From Brevibacterium sp. CS2 (GTDB taxonomy: Bacteria; Actinomycetota; Actinomycetes; Actinomycetales; Brevibacteriaceae): a stretch of DNA of 64,000 nucleotides. Below are positions 44,065 to 56,896 of the stretch, in pieces. Numbering within the stretch: position 1 is the first letter of the stretch; each line of letters starts with the position of its first letter. The stretch is taken from positions 620,001 through 684,000 of the forward strand of contig NZ_CP040020.1 of NCBI RefSeq assembly GCF_005280295.1. The letters run 5' to 3'. The translations under genes and the position numbers were made by a program. The notes under the pieces were generated by a model, which worked only from the letters and a program-made list of their open reading frames with translations, was not told where the DNA came from and searched no databases.

Positions 44065-45309
44065 TCACAGGTCGACGACCTCGACCGCGGTGCCGGCGGG
44101 CAGCGGCTCGGGACCGGGCGGGACGAGGACGAGCACCTCGGCGCGGGCGGCCTCGGCGAGCAGGTGGGAGCTCGTGCCGGGCAGCACGTCGACGCGGTCC
44201 GGCGCCGCAGGCACGCGGATGCCGCGGCGGATCTGCGTCTTGGCCGCGAGCGGGGTCACCGTGGTCTCCAGCCGGGCCTGCCGGGCGGTCGACCCGGTGG
44301 TGCCCCACACCTCGGCGAGGGCGGGTCCGAGGAGCAGCACGGCGCTCACCCAGGTGCTCACCGGGTTGCCGGGCAGGCACACGATCGGAATGCCGCCGCG
44401 CAGCACGCCGAGGCCCTGCGGCCCGCCCGGCTGCATGGCGACGGACCCGAACCGCACGGCCGGCTCCGCGGCGAGCGCGCTGCGCACCACCTCGAACCGG
44501 CCGGCGCTGATCCCGCCGGAGGTGACGACGAGATCGGGGTCGTGGGCGGCGATGTCGGCGTGCAGGGAGTCGGCGAAGTCGTCCGGTGAGTCCGCGACGA
44601 GGCGGGTGGCGCAGACCTCCGCGCCGCACCCGGTGAGGACGGCGTGGAGTAGCGCGGTGTTCGCGTCGTAGATCCGGCCCTCCGGCAGCGGCTGCCCGGG
44701 CAGGACGACCTCGTCGCCGCCGGTGCACACGAGGACCTGCGGCCGGGCGCGGACGGTGACGTCGGTGCGGCCGAGCGCGGCGAGGAGGCCGAGCGCCGCG
44801 GGGCCCAGCCGGGTGCCGGCGGTGAGCACGGTGTCCCCGACGGCGACGTCGCTGCCCGCCGGGCGGACGAACCGGCCCGGCGCCGAGGCGGGCAGCACGA
44901 CCTCGGCGACGTCGAAGCGGCCGTCCCGGGTGTCCTCGACGGGGACGACGGTGTCCGCCCCGGCCGGCACCGGTGCCCCGGTCATGATCGGCGCGGCGGT
45001 GCCGGGGGCGAGCGGCGCGGGGACGTGGCCCGCGGCGATCGTCGCGGCGACCGGGAGGCGGCCCGGGGTGTCTGCGGAGGCGGCGGCGAACCCGTCCATC
45101 TGGGAGTTGTCGAAGGGCGGCAGGGCGATGCTTGCGACCGCGTCCCGGGCCAGGCTGCGGTGCAGGGCGGCCGTGAGCGGCACTGTCTCCGTGCGCGGGG
45201 TGCGGGCGGCGAGCGCGGCGCGGACTGCCTCGCAGTGGGCGGTGAGACCGCGAGGGGAGTCCCAGGCGTCGTTCGGATCGTGTGCACTCTCCGGGGGCGT
45301 CTGCTGCAT
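44065..45309 (-). CDS. moeA: molybdopterin molybdenumtransferase MoeA (first paralogue)
   Basis: 414 aa from ATG 45309. MoeA domains in order: SQMDGFAAASADT, PIMTGAPVPAGADTVVPVED, VLVCTGGDEVV, the MPT-binding domain VTSGGISAGRFEVVRSAL and VCLPGNPVSTWVSAVLLLGPAL. It inserts molybdate into adenylated molybdopterin. It diverges from moaA with 170 bp between, so a shared regulatory region is likely. A second MoeA paralogue is encoded at 47.9-49.3 kb. Confidence 0.9.
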   Translation of the reverse strand: MQQTPPESAHDPNDAWDSPRGLTAHCEAVRAALAARTPRTETVPLTAALHRSLARDAVASIALPPFDNSQMDGFAAASADTPGRLPVAATIAAGHVPAPLAPGTAAPIMTGAPVPAGADTVVPVEDTRDGRFDVAEVVLPASAPGRFVRPAGSDVAVGDTVLTAGTRLGPAALGLLAALGRTDVTVRARPQVLVCTGGDEVVLPGQPLPEGRIYDANTALLHAVLTGCGAEVCATRLVADSPDDFADSLHADIAAHDPDLVVTSGGISAGRFEVVRSALAAEPAVRFGSVAMQPGGPQGLGVLRGGIPIVCLPGNPVSTWVSAVLLLGPALAEVWGTTGSTARQARLETTVTPLAAKTQIRRGIRVPAAPDRVDVLPGTSSHLLAEAARAEVLVLVPPGPEPLPAGTAVEVVDL

Positions 45310-45466
45310 GCCGTCCAGACTAGTGGTGATGGCGAACGGGACGAGGTCCTCGGACGACACACCGGGTCCGCACGCTGGCGGCGGGGGATGCCGGCGGGAG
45401 CTCGGATGCCGGCGGTCGCCTCGGTGCCATGGCCCGAGGCCCCCTGCGCTTCCGCCTCGCCCTCTG

Positions 45467-45472
45467 TAGACT
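45467..45472 (+). promoter_or_regulatory. -10 box TAGACT for leaderless moaA transcript
   Basis: TAGACT is followed by seven bases and then ATG 45480. No convincing -35 was seen. Confidence 0.4.
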
Positions 45473-45479
45473 CGCTGAC

Positions 45480-46610
45480 ATGTCGGTTCGGCTGGGAACT
45501 CCACGTCTGCGCACTCGGGACGAGAGTCCTGAGCATGCCGCGCGCCTGGTCTCCGAGCAGCTCGCCCGGCGCGCCGGAGCCGCCCCAGAATCCGGTCCGC
45601 TGCGCGACAGCTTCGGGCGCTCGGGCGAGGACCTGCGGATCTCGCTCACCGACAAGTGCAATCTGCGTTGCACGTACTGCATGCCGGCCGAGGGCATGCA
45701 GTGGATGCCGCAGTCCGCCCTCCTCTCCCCCGAGGAGATCGTCCGGCTCGTGACGATCGGCGTCCGCGACCTCGGCGTCCGCGAGCTGCGCCTCACCGGC
45801 GGGGAACCGCTCATCCGCCGCGATCTCGAGGACATCATCGGGCTCGTCCACGCCCGCCACCCCGCGCTCCCGGTGTCGATCACGACGAACGGGATCGGCC
45901 TGGCCGAACGCGCGGCAGGCCTCGCCGCCGCCGGGCTGCGCCGCATCAACGTCTCGCTCGACACGATCGACGCGGAGACCTACCGGCAGCTCGCCCGCCG
46001 CGACCGCCTGCAGCAGGTCCTCGACGGGATCTCCGCGGCCGTCGCCGCCGGCCTCACCCCGGTGAAGATCAACGCCGTCCTCATGCGCGGGGTCAACGAC
46101 GGCCAGGCCGGCGACCTCCTCGACTTCGCGCTCGCCCACGACCTCGAGCTCCGCTTCATCGAGCAGATGCCGCTCGACGGCGACCACGGGTGGACGCGGG
46201 AGGCGATGGTCACCGCCGCCGAGGTGCGCGCCGCCCTGGCCGCCCGGTACCGACTCGAACCCGACGAGGAGCCGCGCGGCGGTGCTCCGGCCGAACGGTT
46301 CGTCGTGCGCGCACCGGACGGCGAGCGGCTGGGCCGGGTGGGGATCATCGCCTCGGTCACGGAGCCGTTCTGCGGGGCGTGCACCCGCACCCGGATCACC
46401 GCGGAGGGCACCATCCGCTCCTGCCTGTTCTCGCACGAGGAGTTCGATCTGCGCTCCCTGCTGCGCGCAGGCCGGACGGATGCGGAGATCGGCCGCGCCT
46501 GGCGGCAGGCGATGTGGCTCAAGCCCCGCGCCCACGGCATGGACCACGCCGGCCTCGACAGCCCCGAATACGTCCAGCCCGAGCGCTCGATGAGCGAGAT
46601 CGGGGGCTGA
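45480..46610 (+). CDS. moaA: GTP 3',8-cyclase MoaA
   Basis: 376 aa from ATG 45480. Radical-SAM motif CNLRCTYC at residues 60-67 (Cys 60, 64, 67), LRLTGGEPLIRRDL and a second Fe-S cluster motif FCGACTRTR...GTIRSC near the C-terminus (the third Cys 14 residues on). It rearranges GTP to 3',8-cyclo-GTP, the first step of molybdenum-cofactor synthesis. The partner MoaC, needed for the next step, is not encoded in this window. MoaD follows after 1 nt. Confidence 0.92.
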   Translation: MSVRLGTPRLRTRDESPEHAARLVSEQLARRAGAAPESGPLRDSFGRSGEDLRISLTDKCNLRCTYCMPAEGMQWMPQSALLSPEEIVRLVTIGVRDLGVRELRLTGGEPLIRRDLEDIIGLVHARHPALPVSITTNGIGLAERAAGLAAAGLRRINVSLDTIDAETYRQLARRDRLQQVLDGISAAVAAGLTPVKINAVLMRGVNDGQAGDLLDFALAHDLELRFIEQMPLDGDHGWTREAMVTAAEVRAALAARYRLEPDEEPRGGAPAERFVVRAPDGERLGRVGIIASVTEPFCGACTRTRITAEGTIRSCLFSHEEFDLRSLLRAGRTDAEIGRAWRQAMWLKPRAHGMDHAGLDSPEYVQPERSMSEIGG

Positions 46611-46611
46611 G

Positions 46612-46902
46612 ATGACTGCTGAGATGATCACCGTCCGCTACTTCGCCGCGGCCCGTGCGGCCGCCGCCTGCACGCAGGAGGAGCTCGCTCTCGAGGAGCT
46701 GCCCGCCGCCGTGCCGCTCGACCGGGACTCGTTCGTCCGCGTGCTCGCCGAGCGCCATCCCACCCCGCCGGACGGTGAGCCGGCGCTCGCCGGTGTACTC
46801 GCCCAGAGCAGCCTGCTCGTCGGCGGGGTCGCGATGCGCCCGGGCCACACCGTGGGCGCCGGCGACACCGTGGATGTGCTCCCGCCGTTCTCCGGCGGGT
46901 GA
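46612..46902 (+). CDS. moaD: molybdopterin synthase sulfur-carrier subunit MoaD
   Basis: 96 aa with a beta-grasp fold and the essential C-terminal Gly-Gly (PPFSGG), which MoeB activates as an adenylate and then thiocarboxylate. VRYFAAARAAAA at the N-terminus and GDTVDVLPPFSGG match MoaD. It is longer than the usual 80 aa through a Glu/Ala-rich loop. Confidence 0.85.
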   Translation: MTAEMITVRYFAAARAAAACTQEELALEELPAAVPLDRDSFVRVLAERHPTPPDGEPALAGVLAQSSLLVGGVAMRPGHTVGAGDTVDVLPPFSGG

Positions 46903-46909
46903 CACCGCG

Positions 46910-47953
46910 GTGGGCGGAGCCGTGAGCCGGGTGCGGGCAGACGCGGTCGCTCCGCATGCGACGCGGTCCGCACACTCTCGCGCGCCCCGCTCCCCCGGTG
47001 AGGTGGGCGCCGTGGTGCTCGCCGGCGGTCGGTCGAGCCGGCTGGGCGGGGTGCCCAAGACGCAACTGCGGGTAAGGGATCCGGCTGCGGCCGCCCCCGC
47101 GCCCTGCGGACCGGCGACGGCGCTGCCGACATCGACGACGCTGCTCGGAGTGACGATCGCGGCTCTGCTCGACGCCGGGGTAGAAGCCCGGCGGATCGTC
47201 GTCGTGGGCCCCGCGGACGTGCTCGCCGGTTCCGGGTGCGAGGACTCTGGAATCCGCGTTGTCCGCGAGGACCCGCCGTTCGCAGGGCCGGTCGCCGGGA
47301 TCGCCGCCGGCGTCGAGGCGCTCGCCGGGGACGCGGCGCGGGCCGAGGATGCTGCGCCCGCCGGTCTCGTGCTCACTCTCGCCTGCGACATGCCGGGCGT
47401 GGGGGCGGGCATCCGTGCGCTCATGGACGCGGCGAGCGCGGGCGAGGACAGCTCTGTGCACGCTGACAGCGGCGAGGGCAGCCGCCTGCGGGGCGGGGCC
47501 TCGTCCTCGCCGGGCGGCACCCATTCCACCCCGGCCGGTGCCCGTTCTTCGCGGGACGACGCCCACTCGCCCGACGCCTGGGTGGGGGTGAGTCGTGGCG
47601 CCGCGGACGGCGGCGACGATCAGGTGCAGCACCTCCTCGCCCTCCATCGCGTTGGACCGCTCCGCGCGGCCCTGGCCGCTCAGGACACCGCCGGCATGTC
47701 CGTCCGCCGGCTCCTCTCCGGACTCGAGATCGCCCGTATCGACCTGCCGGCCGGGAGCGCCGACGACGTCGACACCTGGGACGATGCCCGGCGGTTCGGA
47801 CTGGACGCTCCCCCGGCACACGGGGAGGATGCGGTTCCCCACTCGTCGGCCGAGAGCTGTGCCTCTGCAGGGCACCGCGCTCCCGCAGTGCAGCGAATCT
47901 CCGCAGAGCCCCAGGACGCCGCGGGGGAACCAGCCGGGGAGGAACGCCGATGA
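46910..47953 (+). CDS. mobA: molybdenum cofactor guanylyltransferase-like NTP transferase
   Basis: 347 aa from GTG 46910 (GTG 46922 is an alternative). The nucleotide-binding motif VVLAGGRSSRLGGVPKTQL and the metal-binding ACDMPG near the centre are MobA-type; the enzyme attaches GMP (or CMP) to molybdopterin. About 55 Ser/Gly/Ala-rich residues interrupt the fold (about residues 177-230), and a second low-complexity tail of about 45 residues ends the protein. It overlaps the second moeA gene by 4 nt. Confidence 0.75.
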   Translation: MGGAVSRVRADAVAPHATRSAHSRAPRSPGEVGAVVLAGGRSSRLGGVPKTQLRVRDPAAAAPAPCGPATALPTSTTLLGVTIAALLDAGVEARRIVVVGPADVLAGSGCEDSGIRVVREDPPFAGPVAGIAAGVEALAGDAARAEDAAPAGLVLTLACDMPGVGAGIRALMDAASAGEDSSVHADSGEGSRLRGGASSSPGGTHSTPAGARSSRDDAHSPDAWVGVSRGAADGGDDQVQHLLALHRVGPLRAALAAQDTAGMSVRRLLSGLEIARIDLPAGSADDVDTWDDARRFGLDAPPAHGEDAVPHSSAESCASAGHRAPAVQRISAEPQDAAGEPAGEERR

Positions 47954-49269
47954 CCGCCGCTCCGCGCTGGGACGAGGCGATGCGCCTGGCCGCCGGGATC
48001 GCTCCGCTCATGCCCGCCGCCGACCGGCCGCTCGCCGACTGCGCGGGCGCCGTGCTCGCCCATGATGTCCATGCCCCGATGCAGATCCCGCACTTCGACT
48101 CCTCGGCGATGGACGGCTTCGCTGTCGCCGGCCCCCCACCGTGGGTCCTCGAGGACGGGTGCCCCGCGCTCGCCGGGTCGGCCGGCGCGACGTTGCTGCC
48201 AGGCTGGGCGCAGCGCGTCTTCACCGGATCCCCGGTGCCCGCGGGCGCCTCGGGCATCATCCGCCGGGAGTACTCCGCGGTGACGCACGACGGTCCTCCG
48301 GCGTCCGGGGCGGGGCACACCCGCCTCGACCTCGCGCCCGGCAGCCCGGTCTCCGAGCTCGAGCCCGGTCGGCACATCCGCCGCGCGGGCCGGGAATCGG
48401 CCGCCGGGGAGGTGCTCGTGCCCGGCGGCACCGTGCTCTCGCCGGCCCATATCGCCTACGCGGCGGTCGCCGGCCTCGACGTCCTGCCGGTGCGCCGCCG
48501 GCCGCGGGTCGCGCTCATCCAGACCGGGGACGAGGTGCGCGCCACCGGGCTGCCGGCCGTCGGCGAGGTGCGCGATGCCTTCGGCCCCCAGCTGCCGGCC
48601 TACCTCCACCTGCTCGGTGCGGACGTCGTATCCCAGGTGCGGATCGGCGACGATCCGGCGGAGACGCGGCGCGCCCTCGAATCGGCGCTCGGCGGACCGG
48701 GCGCGGGAGCCGACGACGACGCAGATGCCGAGGAAGTCGCACCGGCCGCGGACCTCGTGCTCACCACCGGCGCCACCGGCCGTTCGGCGGCAGATCATGT
48801 GCGACGCGTCGTCGAGGACATGGCCCAGGAGGTCGTGTTCGAGGAGCTCGACATGCGCCCGGGCCACCCGACGATGTGCACCCGGCTGCCCGGCGCGGCG
48901 ACCTGGCACGTCGGCCTGCCCGGCAATCCGCTCGCCGCGATGGTGGCGATGCGCGTCGTCGTCGAGCCGTTCCTCCGCGCTGCCCTCGGTCTGCCACCGG
49001 CTCCCGTGGCCCGGGTGCAGCTGGCCGCAGGGGCACCGGCGGCGACGGTCGAGCGCCTGACCCCGGCCCGCCGGATCACCGCAGGGGCGGGGGCAGCGGA
49101 GGCGCGCACCGACGGTGCGGAGCAGCAGTGGAAGCTGTGCGACCGGACCGGGTCGAACATGCTCCGCGGGCTGTCGCAGTCCGACGGCCTCGTCGTCCTG
49201 CCGCCTCGGGCGGTGGAGCCCGGCCGGCAGGTCGACTGCCTCGAACTGCCGTGGACGGCGCGGAGCTGA
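47950..49269 (+). CDS. MoeA-like molybdopterin molybdenumtransferase, second paralogue
   Basis: 439 aa from ATG 47950. It has the MoeA architecture: HFDSSAMDGFAVAG, RVFTGSPVPAGASGIIRREY, VALIQTGDEV, and VLTTGATGRSAADHV and VGLPGNPLAAMVAM. The MPT-domain motif reads TTGATGRSAADH where classical MoeA has TSGGVSVGxxD, so the substrate region is altered. Two moeA genes on either side of the divergent promoter suggest a specialised pair, for example one for a different metal or for MCD versus MGD. This is inference. Confidence 0.85.
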   Translation: MTAAPRWDEAMRLAAGIAPLMPAADRPLADCAGAVLAHDVHAPMQIPHFDSSAMDGFAVAGPPPWVLEDGCPALAGSAGATLLPGWAQRVFTGSPVPAGASGIIRREYSAVTHDGPPASGAGHTRLDLAPGSPVSELEPGRHIRRAGRESAAGEVLVPGGTVLSPAHIAYAAVAGLDVLPVRRRPRVALIQTGDEVRATGLPAVGEVRDAFGPQLPAYLHLLGADVVSQVRIGDDPAETRRALESALGGPGAGADDDADAEEVAPAADLVLTTGATGRSAADHVRRVVEDMAQEVVFEELDMRPGHPTMCTRLPGAATWHVGLPGNPLAAMVAMRVVVEPFLRAALGLPPAPVARVQLAAGAPAATVERLTPARRITAGAGAAEARTDGAEQQWKLCDRTGSNMLRGLSQSDGLVVLPPRAVEPGRQVDCLELPWTARS

Positions 49270-49332
49270 TCCGAGTTCGCGCCGGGCGGCCGCTCGCACT
49301 CCCGCTCGACTCGGTCATGCCCCGCTGTCAGG

Positions 49333-50883
49333 TCAGAGGACGACCTCGATGAGGTGAGGTCCGTCGGCGGCGAGTGCGCCGTCGAAGGTGCGGGCGAGGT
49401 CCTCGATCGACTCCACGCGCGTGGCCGGCACACCCATGCTCTGCGAGAGCGCGACGAAGTCGATGACCGGGTCGTGGAGGTCGAGCAGCGAGCTCGCCTT
49501 GACGCCGAAGTCGTGGACGCCGACGTTGTGCATCTCGTCGCGGAGGATCTGGTACTTCCGGTTGGCGAAGACGACCGTGACGATGTCGAGGCCTTCGCGC
49601 GCCATCGTCCACAGGGCCTGCGGCATGTACATCGCCGAGCCGTCGGACTCGAGCGCGATGACCTTGCGGTCCGGGCAGGCGACGGCCGCGCCCAGCGACA
49701 CCGGCAGGGACCAGCCGATGGCACCGCCGGTGGGCGAGAAGTAGTCGTGCGGACGCGAACCGGTGGTCTGCCGGTAGAAGTCCCGGCCGGTGGTGATCGA
49801 CTCGTCGAGGACGATGCCGTTCTCCGGGATCGCCTGGCCCAGCCAGGCGGCGAGCTTCTCGAGGGTGATGGAGCCCGACGGCAGCCCGGGCAGATCGAGC
49901 TCGACGGCCGGGGCCGGCGCCGGGGCGTCGCCGATGACCGCGGAGCGGAGCGCCTCGAGCGCGGCGAGGGAGTCGGATTCCGGCTTGGCCACCTGGTGGA
50001 AGGTGGTGCCCGGGGCGGTGAGGACGCTCGCCTTGTCCGGGTAGGCGAAGAACGCGACCGGCGGCTGGGTGTCGATGAGGATGATCGCGTCGAAGTCCTT
50101 GAGCAGCGCCTGCGCCGGCTCGACGGGGTAGGGGATGCGGATGGCTGCGTGCCGCCCGGCCCCGCGCTCGGTGCGCGGGGAGAAGGTGTCGACGAGCAGC
50201 GTGGCCCCGGTCGCCTCGGCGATCCGCGCAGCCACGGCGAACCGGTCTGCCCGGGCGGAGCGACCGCCGAACAGGAATGCGGTGCGCTTACCGTTCTCCT
50301 TGAGCGTTCGGGCGGCGGCGTCGATGACGCCGGGCTGCTGCTCGACCTCCGGCAGGCGCACGGCGGTGGGAGGAGAGGTGTAGCGGTCCGCCTCGTTCCA
50401 GGCGGTGTCCGCCGGCAGGATGAGCGAGGCGATGCGGCCGGACAGGCTCGCGCCGATCGCGTCCGCGGCGTCCTGGGCGATGGTGTTCGGCGACGGCGAG
50501 GTGCGGACCCAGTCGCTGAACGGGCGGGCGGTGCCCTCGATGTCCGAGGTCAGCGGCGCGTTGAGCTCACGGTGGTAGGTGGCGTGGTCGCCGATGATGT
50601 TGACCATCGGAGTGCGGGCGCGGCGGGCGTTGTGGATGCTCGACAGGCCGTTGGCCATGCCGGGGCCGAGGTGGAGCAGGGTGGCGGCGGGCCGGTCGGT
50701 CATCCGGCCGTAGCCGTCGGCCGCGCCGGTGACGGCGCCCTCGAACAGACCCAGGATCCCGCGGACCCCGGGGTTGCGGTCGAGCGCTGCGACGAAGTGC
50801 ATCTCCGAGGTCCCAGGGTTGGCGAAGCACACCTCCACCCCGTTGTGCTCGAGCGTCTGCAGCAGGCTTTCGGCTCCGTTCAC
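49333..50883 (-). CDS. thiamine-diphosphate-dependent decarboxylase (benzoylformate decarboxylase / acetolactate synthase-like)
   Basis: 516 aa from GTG 50883 behind GAGGAGG (6-nt spacing). Pyr domain: LLQTLEHNGVEVCFANPGTSEMHF, with FEGAVTGAADGYGRM holding the catalytic Glu. PP domain: ESDGSAMYMPQALWTMAREGLDIVTVVFANRKYQIL, the GDG-N ThDP motif. NPGTSEMHF and the 'lacking FAD' middle domain place it among benzoylformate-decarboxylase-like enzymes annotated as ALS-like. It probably decarboxylates an aromatic or branched 2-oxo acid. It diverges from the AtoE-type transporter. Confidence 0.85.
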   Translation of the reverse strand: MNGAESLLQTLEHNGVEVCFANPGTSEMHFVAALDRNPGVRGILGLFEGAVTGAADGYGRMTDRPAATLLHLGPGMANGLSSIHNARRARTPMVNIIGDHATYHRELNAPLTSDIEGTARPFSDWVRTSPSPNTIAQDAADAIGASLSGRIASLILPADTAWNEADRYTSPPTAVRLPEVEQQPGVIDAAARTLKENGKRTAFLFGGRSARADRFAVAARIAEATGATLLVDTFSPRTERGAGRHAAIRIPYPVEPAQALLKDFDAIILIDTQPPVAFFAYPDKASVLTAPGTTFHQVAKPESDSLAALEALRSAVIGDAPAPAPAVELDLPGLPSGSITLEKLAAWLGQAIPENGIVLDESITTGRDFYRQTTGSRPHDYFSPTGGAIGWSLPVSLGAAVACPDRKVIALESDGSAMYMPQALWTMAREGLDIVTVVFANRKYQILRDEMHNVGVHDFGVKASSLLDLHDPVIDFVALSQSMGVPATRVESIEDLARTFDGALAADGPHLIEVVL

Positions 50884-51037
50884 GGATGCCTCCTCACGTC
50901 GTTGTGGCGAACTGTCCTCGATCTGCCCCCACTCTATGCCGGGGAACGGACACGGGGCATGCCTGCATCCATTAGGGTGGACGCCGAAACCGGAAACCCC
51001 GGCATGACTGCACTCTTCAAGGACGAAGGACGCACCG

Positions 51038-52480
51038 ATGAGCGACTCGCAGCATTCCCCCGACTCCGCCCGACCCGCCGGCACCGCGGGCACCGCCGAC
51101 CCGAACCGCCGAGGCCCGGATGACACCGGCGGCGGCAACCGCAGCGGCGGCCTCATGCGCCCGTTCAACAACTTCCTCGAACGCTGGGTCCCGTCCGCGC
51201 TCGTCTTCGCGATCATCCTCACCCTCGTCGTCGCACTCCTCGCCTTCCTCCTCACCGATTCCGGACCCGTCGACGTCATCACCGGCTGGGGCGAGGGGCT
51301 GGCCGGGCTGCTCGCGTTCATGACGCAGATGTCGCTCATCCTGCTCTTCGGCCACATGCTCGCGAACACCGGACCGGTGCGGAAGCTGCTCGTCGCGCTG
51401 GCCCGCGTGCCGCGCTCAGCGGTCTTCGCCTACGTCTTCGTGTTCGCCATCGCGTCCCTCGCGAGCCTCATCACCTGGGGTCTCGGGCTCGTCGTCGGCG
51501 CGCTCCTCGCCCGCGAGATCGCGGTGCAGGCCCGGACCCGGGGGCTGCGCGTGCACTTCCCGCTCCTCGTCGCCGCCGGATACTCCGGCATGGTCGTCTG
51601 GCACATGGGCTACTCGGGGTCCGGCCCGCTCACCGCGGCCACCGAGGACTCCTTCCTCGCCGAGTCGCTCGGCGGGCAGCTGATCCCGGTCTCGGAGACG
51701 ATCTTCTCCACCTGGAACATGCTCGCCGCACTCGCCGTCATCGTGGTGTGCGGCGCCCTGTTCGCACTCATCGCACCCAAGAAGGACGCGCCGGTCGTCG
51801 GTCTGCCGGAGCACGTGGGCTCCGAGGAGTTCGACCCCGCCGAGGAGGAGGTCGTCACCCCGGCGGACCGGATCGACAACTCCCGGATCCTCACCCTGGT
51901 GGTGGGCCTGGCGCTCGTCGCCTACCTCGCAGTCCACTTCACCCAGGGCGGCTCGCTCACCCTCGACATCGTCAATTGGTCGTTCCTCGCCCTCATCCTC
52001 CTGCTCGTCCGCAACCCGTTCGAGATCATCCACCTGACCAAGCAGGCGGCGGCGAACGTCGGCGAGATCCTCCTCCAGTTCCCGCTCTACGCCGGGATCC
52101 TCGGCATCATGACCGCCTCCGGTCTCATCGAGGTGTTCTCCACCGCGCTCGTGCAGATCGCGAATCCGACGACCTTCGGCATGCTCGCCTTCTTCGCCGC
52201 CGGCCTCGTCAACTTCTTCGTCCCCTCCGGCGGCGGTCAGTTCGCCGTGCAGGGGCCGATCATGCTCGACGCCGCGGCCCAGCTCCAGGTCGATCCCGCG
52301 ATCGCGATCATGGCGGTGTCCTACGGCGACCAGTGGACGAACATGATCCAGCCGTTCTGGGCGCTCCCGGTCCTCGCGATCGCCGGCCTCAAGATGCGCG
52401 ACATCATCGGCTACACCACGGTGACGCTGCTGGGCTCCGGCGTGGTCCTCACGGCGGCGCTCCTGCTCGTGTCGCTCTGA
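51038..52480 (+). CDS. short-chain fatty acid transporter, AtoE family
   Basis: 480 aa from ATG 51038. About 11 membrane helices in the AtoE pattern: FNNFLERWVPSALVFAIILT, GYSGMVVWHMGYSGSGPLT, FFVPSGGGQFAVQGP and VSYGDQWTNMIQPFWALP. The family is annotated as short-chain fatty-acid (acetate/butyrate) carrier. About 40 Gly/Asn/Arg-rich residues precede the first helix. It diverges from the ThDP decarboxylase; a TAGGGT at 50973 could be its -10. The two may form a metabolic unit (import and decarboxylation) but this is not shown. Confidence 0.88.
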   Translation: MSDSQHSPDSARPAGTAGTADPNRRGPDDTGGGNRSGGLMRPFNNFLERWVPSALVFAIILTLVVALLAFLLTDSGPVDVITGWGEGLAGLLAFMTQMSLILLFGHMLANTGPVRKLLVALARVPRSAVFAYVFVFAIASLASLITWGLGLVVGALLAREIAVQARTRGLRVHFPLLVAAGYSGMVVWHMGYSGSGPLTAATEDSFLAESLGGQLIPVSETIFSTWNMLAALAVIVVCGALFALIAPKKDAPVVGLPEHVGSEEFDPAEEEVVTPADRIDNSRILTLVVGLALVAYLAVHFTQGGSLTLDIVNWSFLALILLLVRNPFEIIHLTKQAAANVGEILLQFPLYAGILGIMTASGLIEVFSTALVQIANPTTFGMLAFFAAGLVNFFVPSGGGQFAVQGPIMLDAAAQLQVDPAIAIMAVSYGDQWTNMIQPFWALPVLAIAGLKMRDIIGYTTVTLLGSGVVLTAALLLVSL

Positions 52481-52549
52481 CCCGCGGCGTCTCGCGCGAC
52501 CGGGTCCGCTGAATTCCGGAGGACCGCTGAGGCCCGTTCCGCGCTGCGG

Positions 52550-52555
52550 TACGCT
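52550..52555 (+). promoter_or_regulatory. -10 box TACGCT for leaderless transcript of the Panacea-domain gene
   Basis: TACGCT is followed by seven bases and then the GTG at 52563, the leaderless spacing. Confidence 0.45.
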
Positions 52556-52562
52556 CGGCGGC

Positions 52563-53264
52563 GTGTCCATCACCACTGCCCCGGCCGTCCTCGCCCACAT
52601 CAAGTCCGTGCACCCGGGCATCGACAAGACGAGAGCGGTCCTCCTCGTCCACTACGCCCAGGCATGGGCCCTGGCCTGGCGCGGGGAATCCCTGTTCGAC
52701 GAGCCGGTCGAGGCCTGGGAGCACGGTCCCGCCGTGCCCGCCGCGCACCATGCCTTCTCCACCACCCTGCCGCGGAGGATCAGGCTCACCGGGCCGGATG
52801 CCGAGGACCGGCGACGCGAGATCGAGGCCGTCGTCGCCCATTACGGCGACATGACGGCCAGCGCGCTCGTCGCGCTCGCGAAATCCGAGTCCCCGTGGGC
52901 CGAGGCGGCGGCCACCGGGGCGCCGGCGTTCGCCTCGGGTCCGGAGATCCCCCTCGCCGCCATCCGCGACTTCCACGCCGCGCGCATCACCGATGCCGAT
53001 TCGCCGCAGCGACCCGGGCCCGAGGCGGCCGCAGCCGAGGAGGAGAAGCGCCGGGCCCGCGCCCTGCGGGAGCAGCTCACCGCGCGATTCGAGACCGGGC
53101 TGCCGCTGCGTCCCTCCTCTCCCGGTGATCCCGGTGCATCTGGTGCTTCCGATCCCCATGGCGCGTCCGCTGCCCGCAGCAGGTCAGAGGCACCCGGCCC
53201 ACCTGAGCCGCCCGGTGGATCCGATGCGCACATCTCAGTTATCCACAGGCCTGACCAGGGATGA
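52563..53264 (+). CDS. Panacea/SocA-type (DUF4065) domain protein without an adjacent toxin
   Basis: 233 aa from GTG 52563. The domain core is clear: LLVHYAQAWALAWRGESLFDEPVEAWEHGPAVPAAH, given here by its spaced motifs YAQAWALAW, LFDEPVEAWEHGPAVP, followed by the helical half to about residue 145. It is the Panacea fold named for antitoxins and SocA-type adaptors. The remaining ~80 residues are Glu/Arg then Pro/Ser/Gly-rich and end in ISVIHRPDQG. Known Panacea genes usually adjoin a toxin; here the upstream neighbour is AtoE and the downstream one, 45 bp away, is an SNF2 helicase. A helicase-linked adaptor or orphan antitoxin are both possible. Confidence 0.7.
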   Translation: MSITTAPAVLAHIKSVHPGIDKTRAVLLVHYAQAWALAWRGESLFDEPVEAWEHGPAVPAAHHAFSTTLPRRIRLTGPDAEDRRREIEAVVAHYGDMTASALVALAKSESPWAEAAATGAPAFASGPEIPLAAIRDFHAARITDADSPQRPGPEAAAAEEEKRRARALREQLTARFETGLPLRPSSPGDPGASGASDPHGASAARSRSEAPGPPEPPGGSDAHISVIHRPDQG

Positions 53265-53309
53265 TGAAATCCGGCCGGCCGTGTCCGCGGCTCGTGCAAC
53301 GATGAGAGC

Positions 53310-56870
<3,561 letters not shown>

Positions 56871-56896
56871 GGCCGGGCGGGTCGTGCGGGGCATGG

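Noticed and set aside
46899-46909. GTG 46899 overlapping the moaD stop as the mobA start
   Set aside because: It is not in frame with the MobA nucleotide motif; GTG 46910 is.
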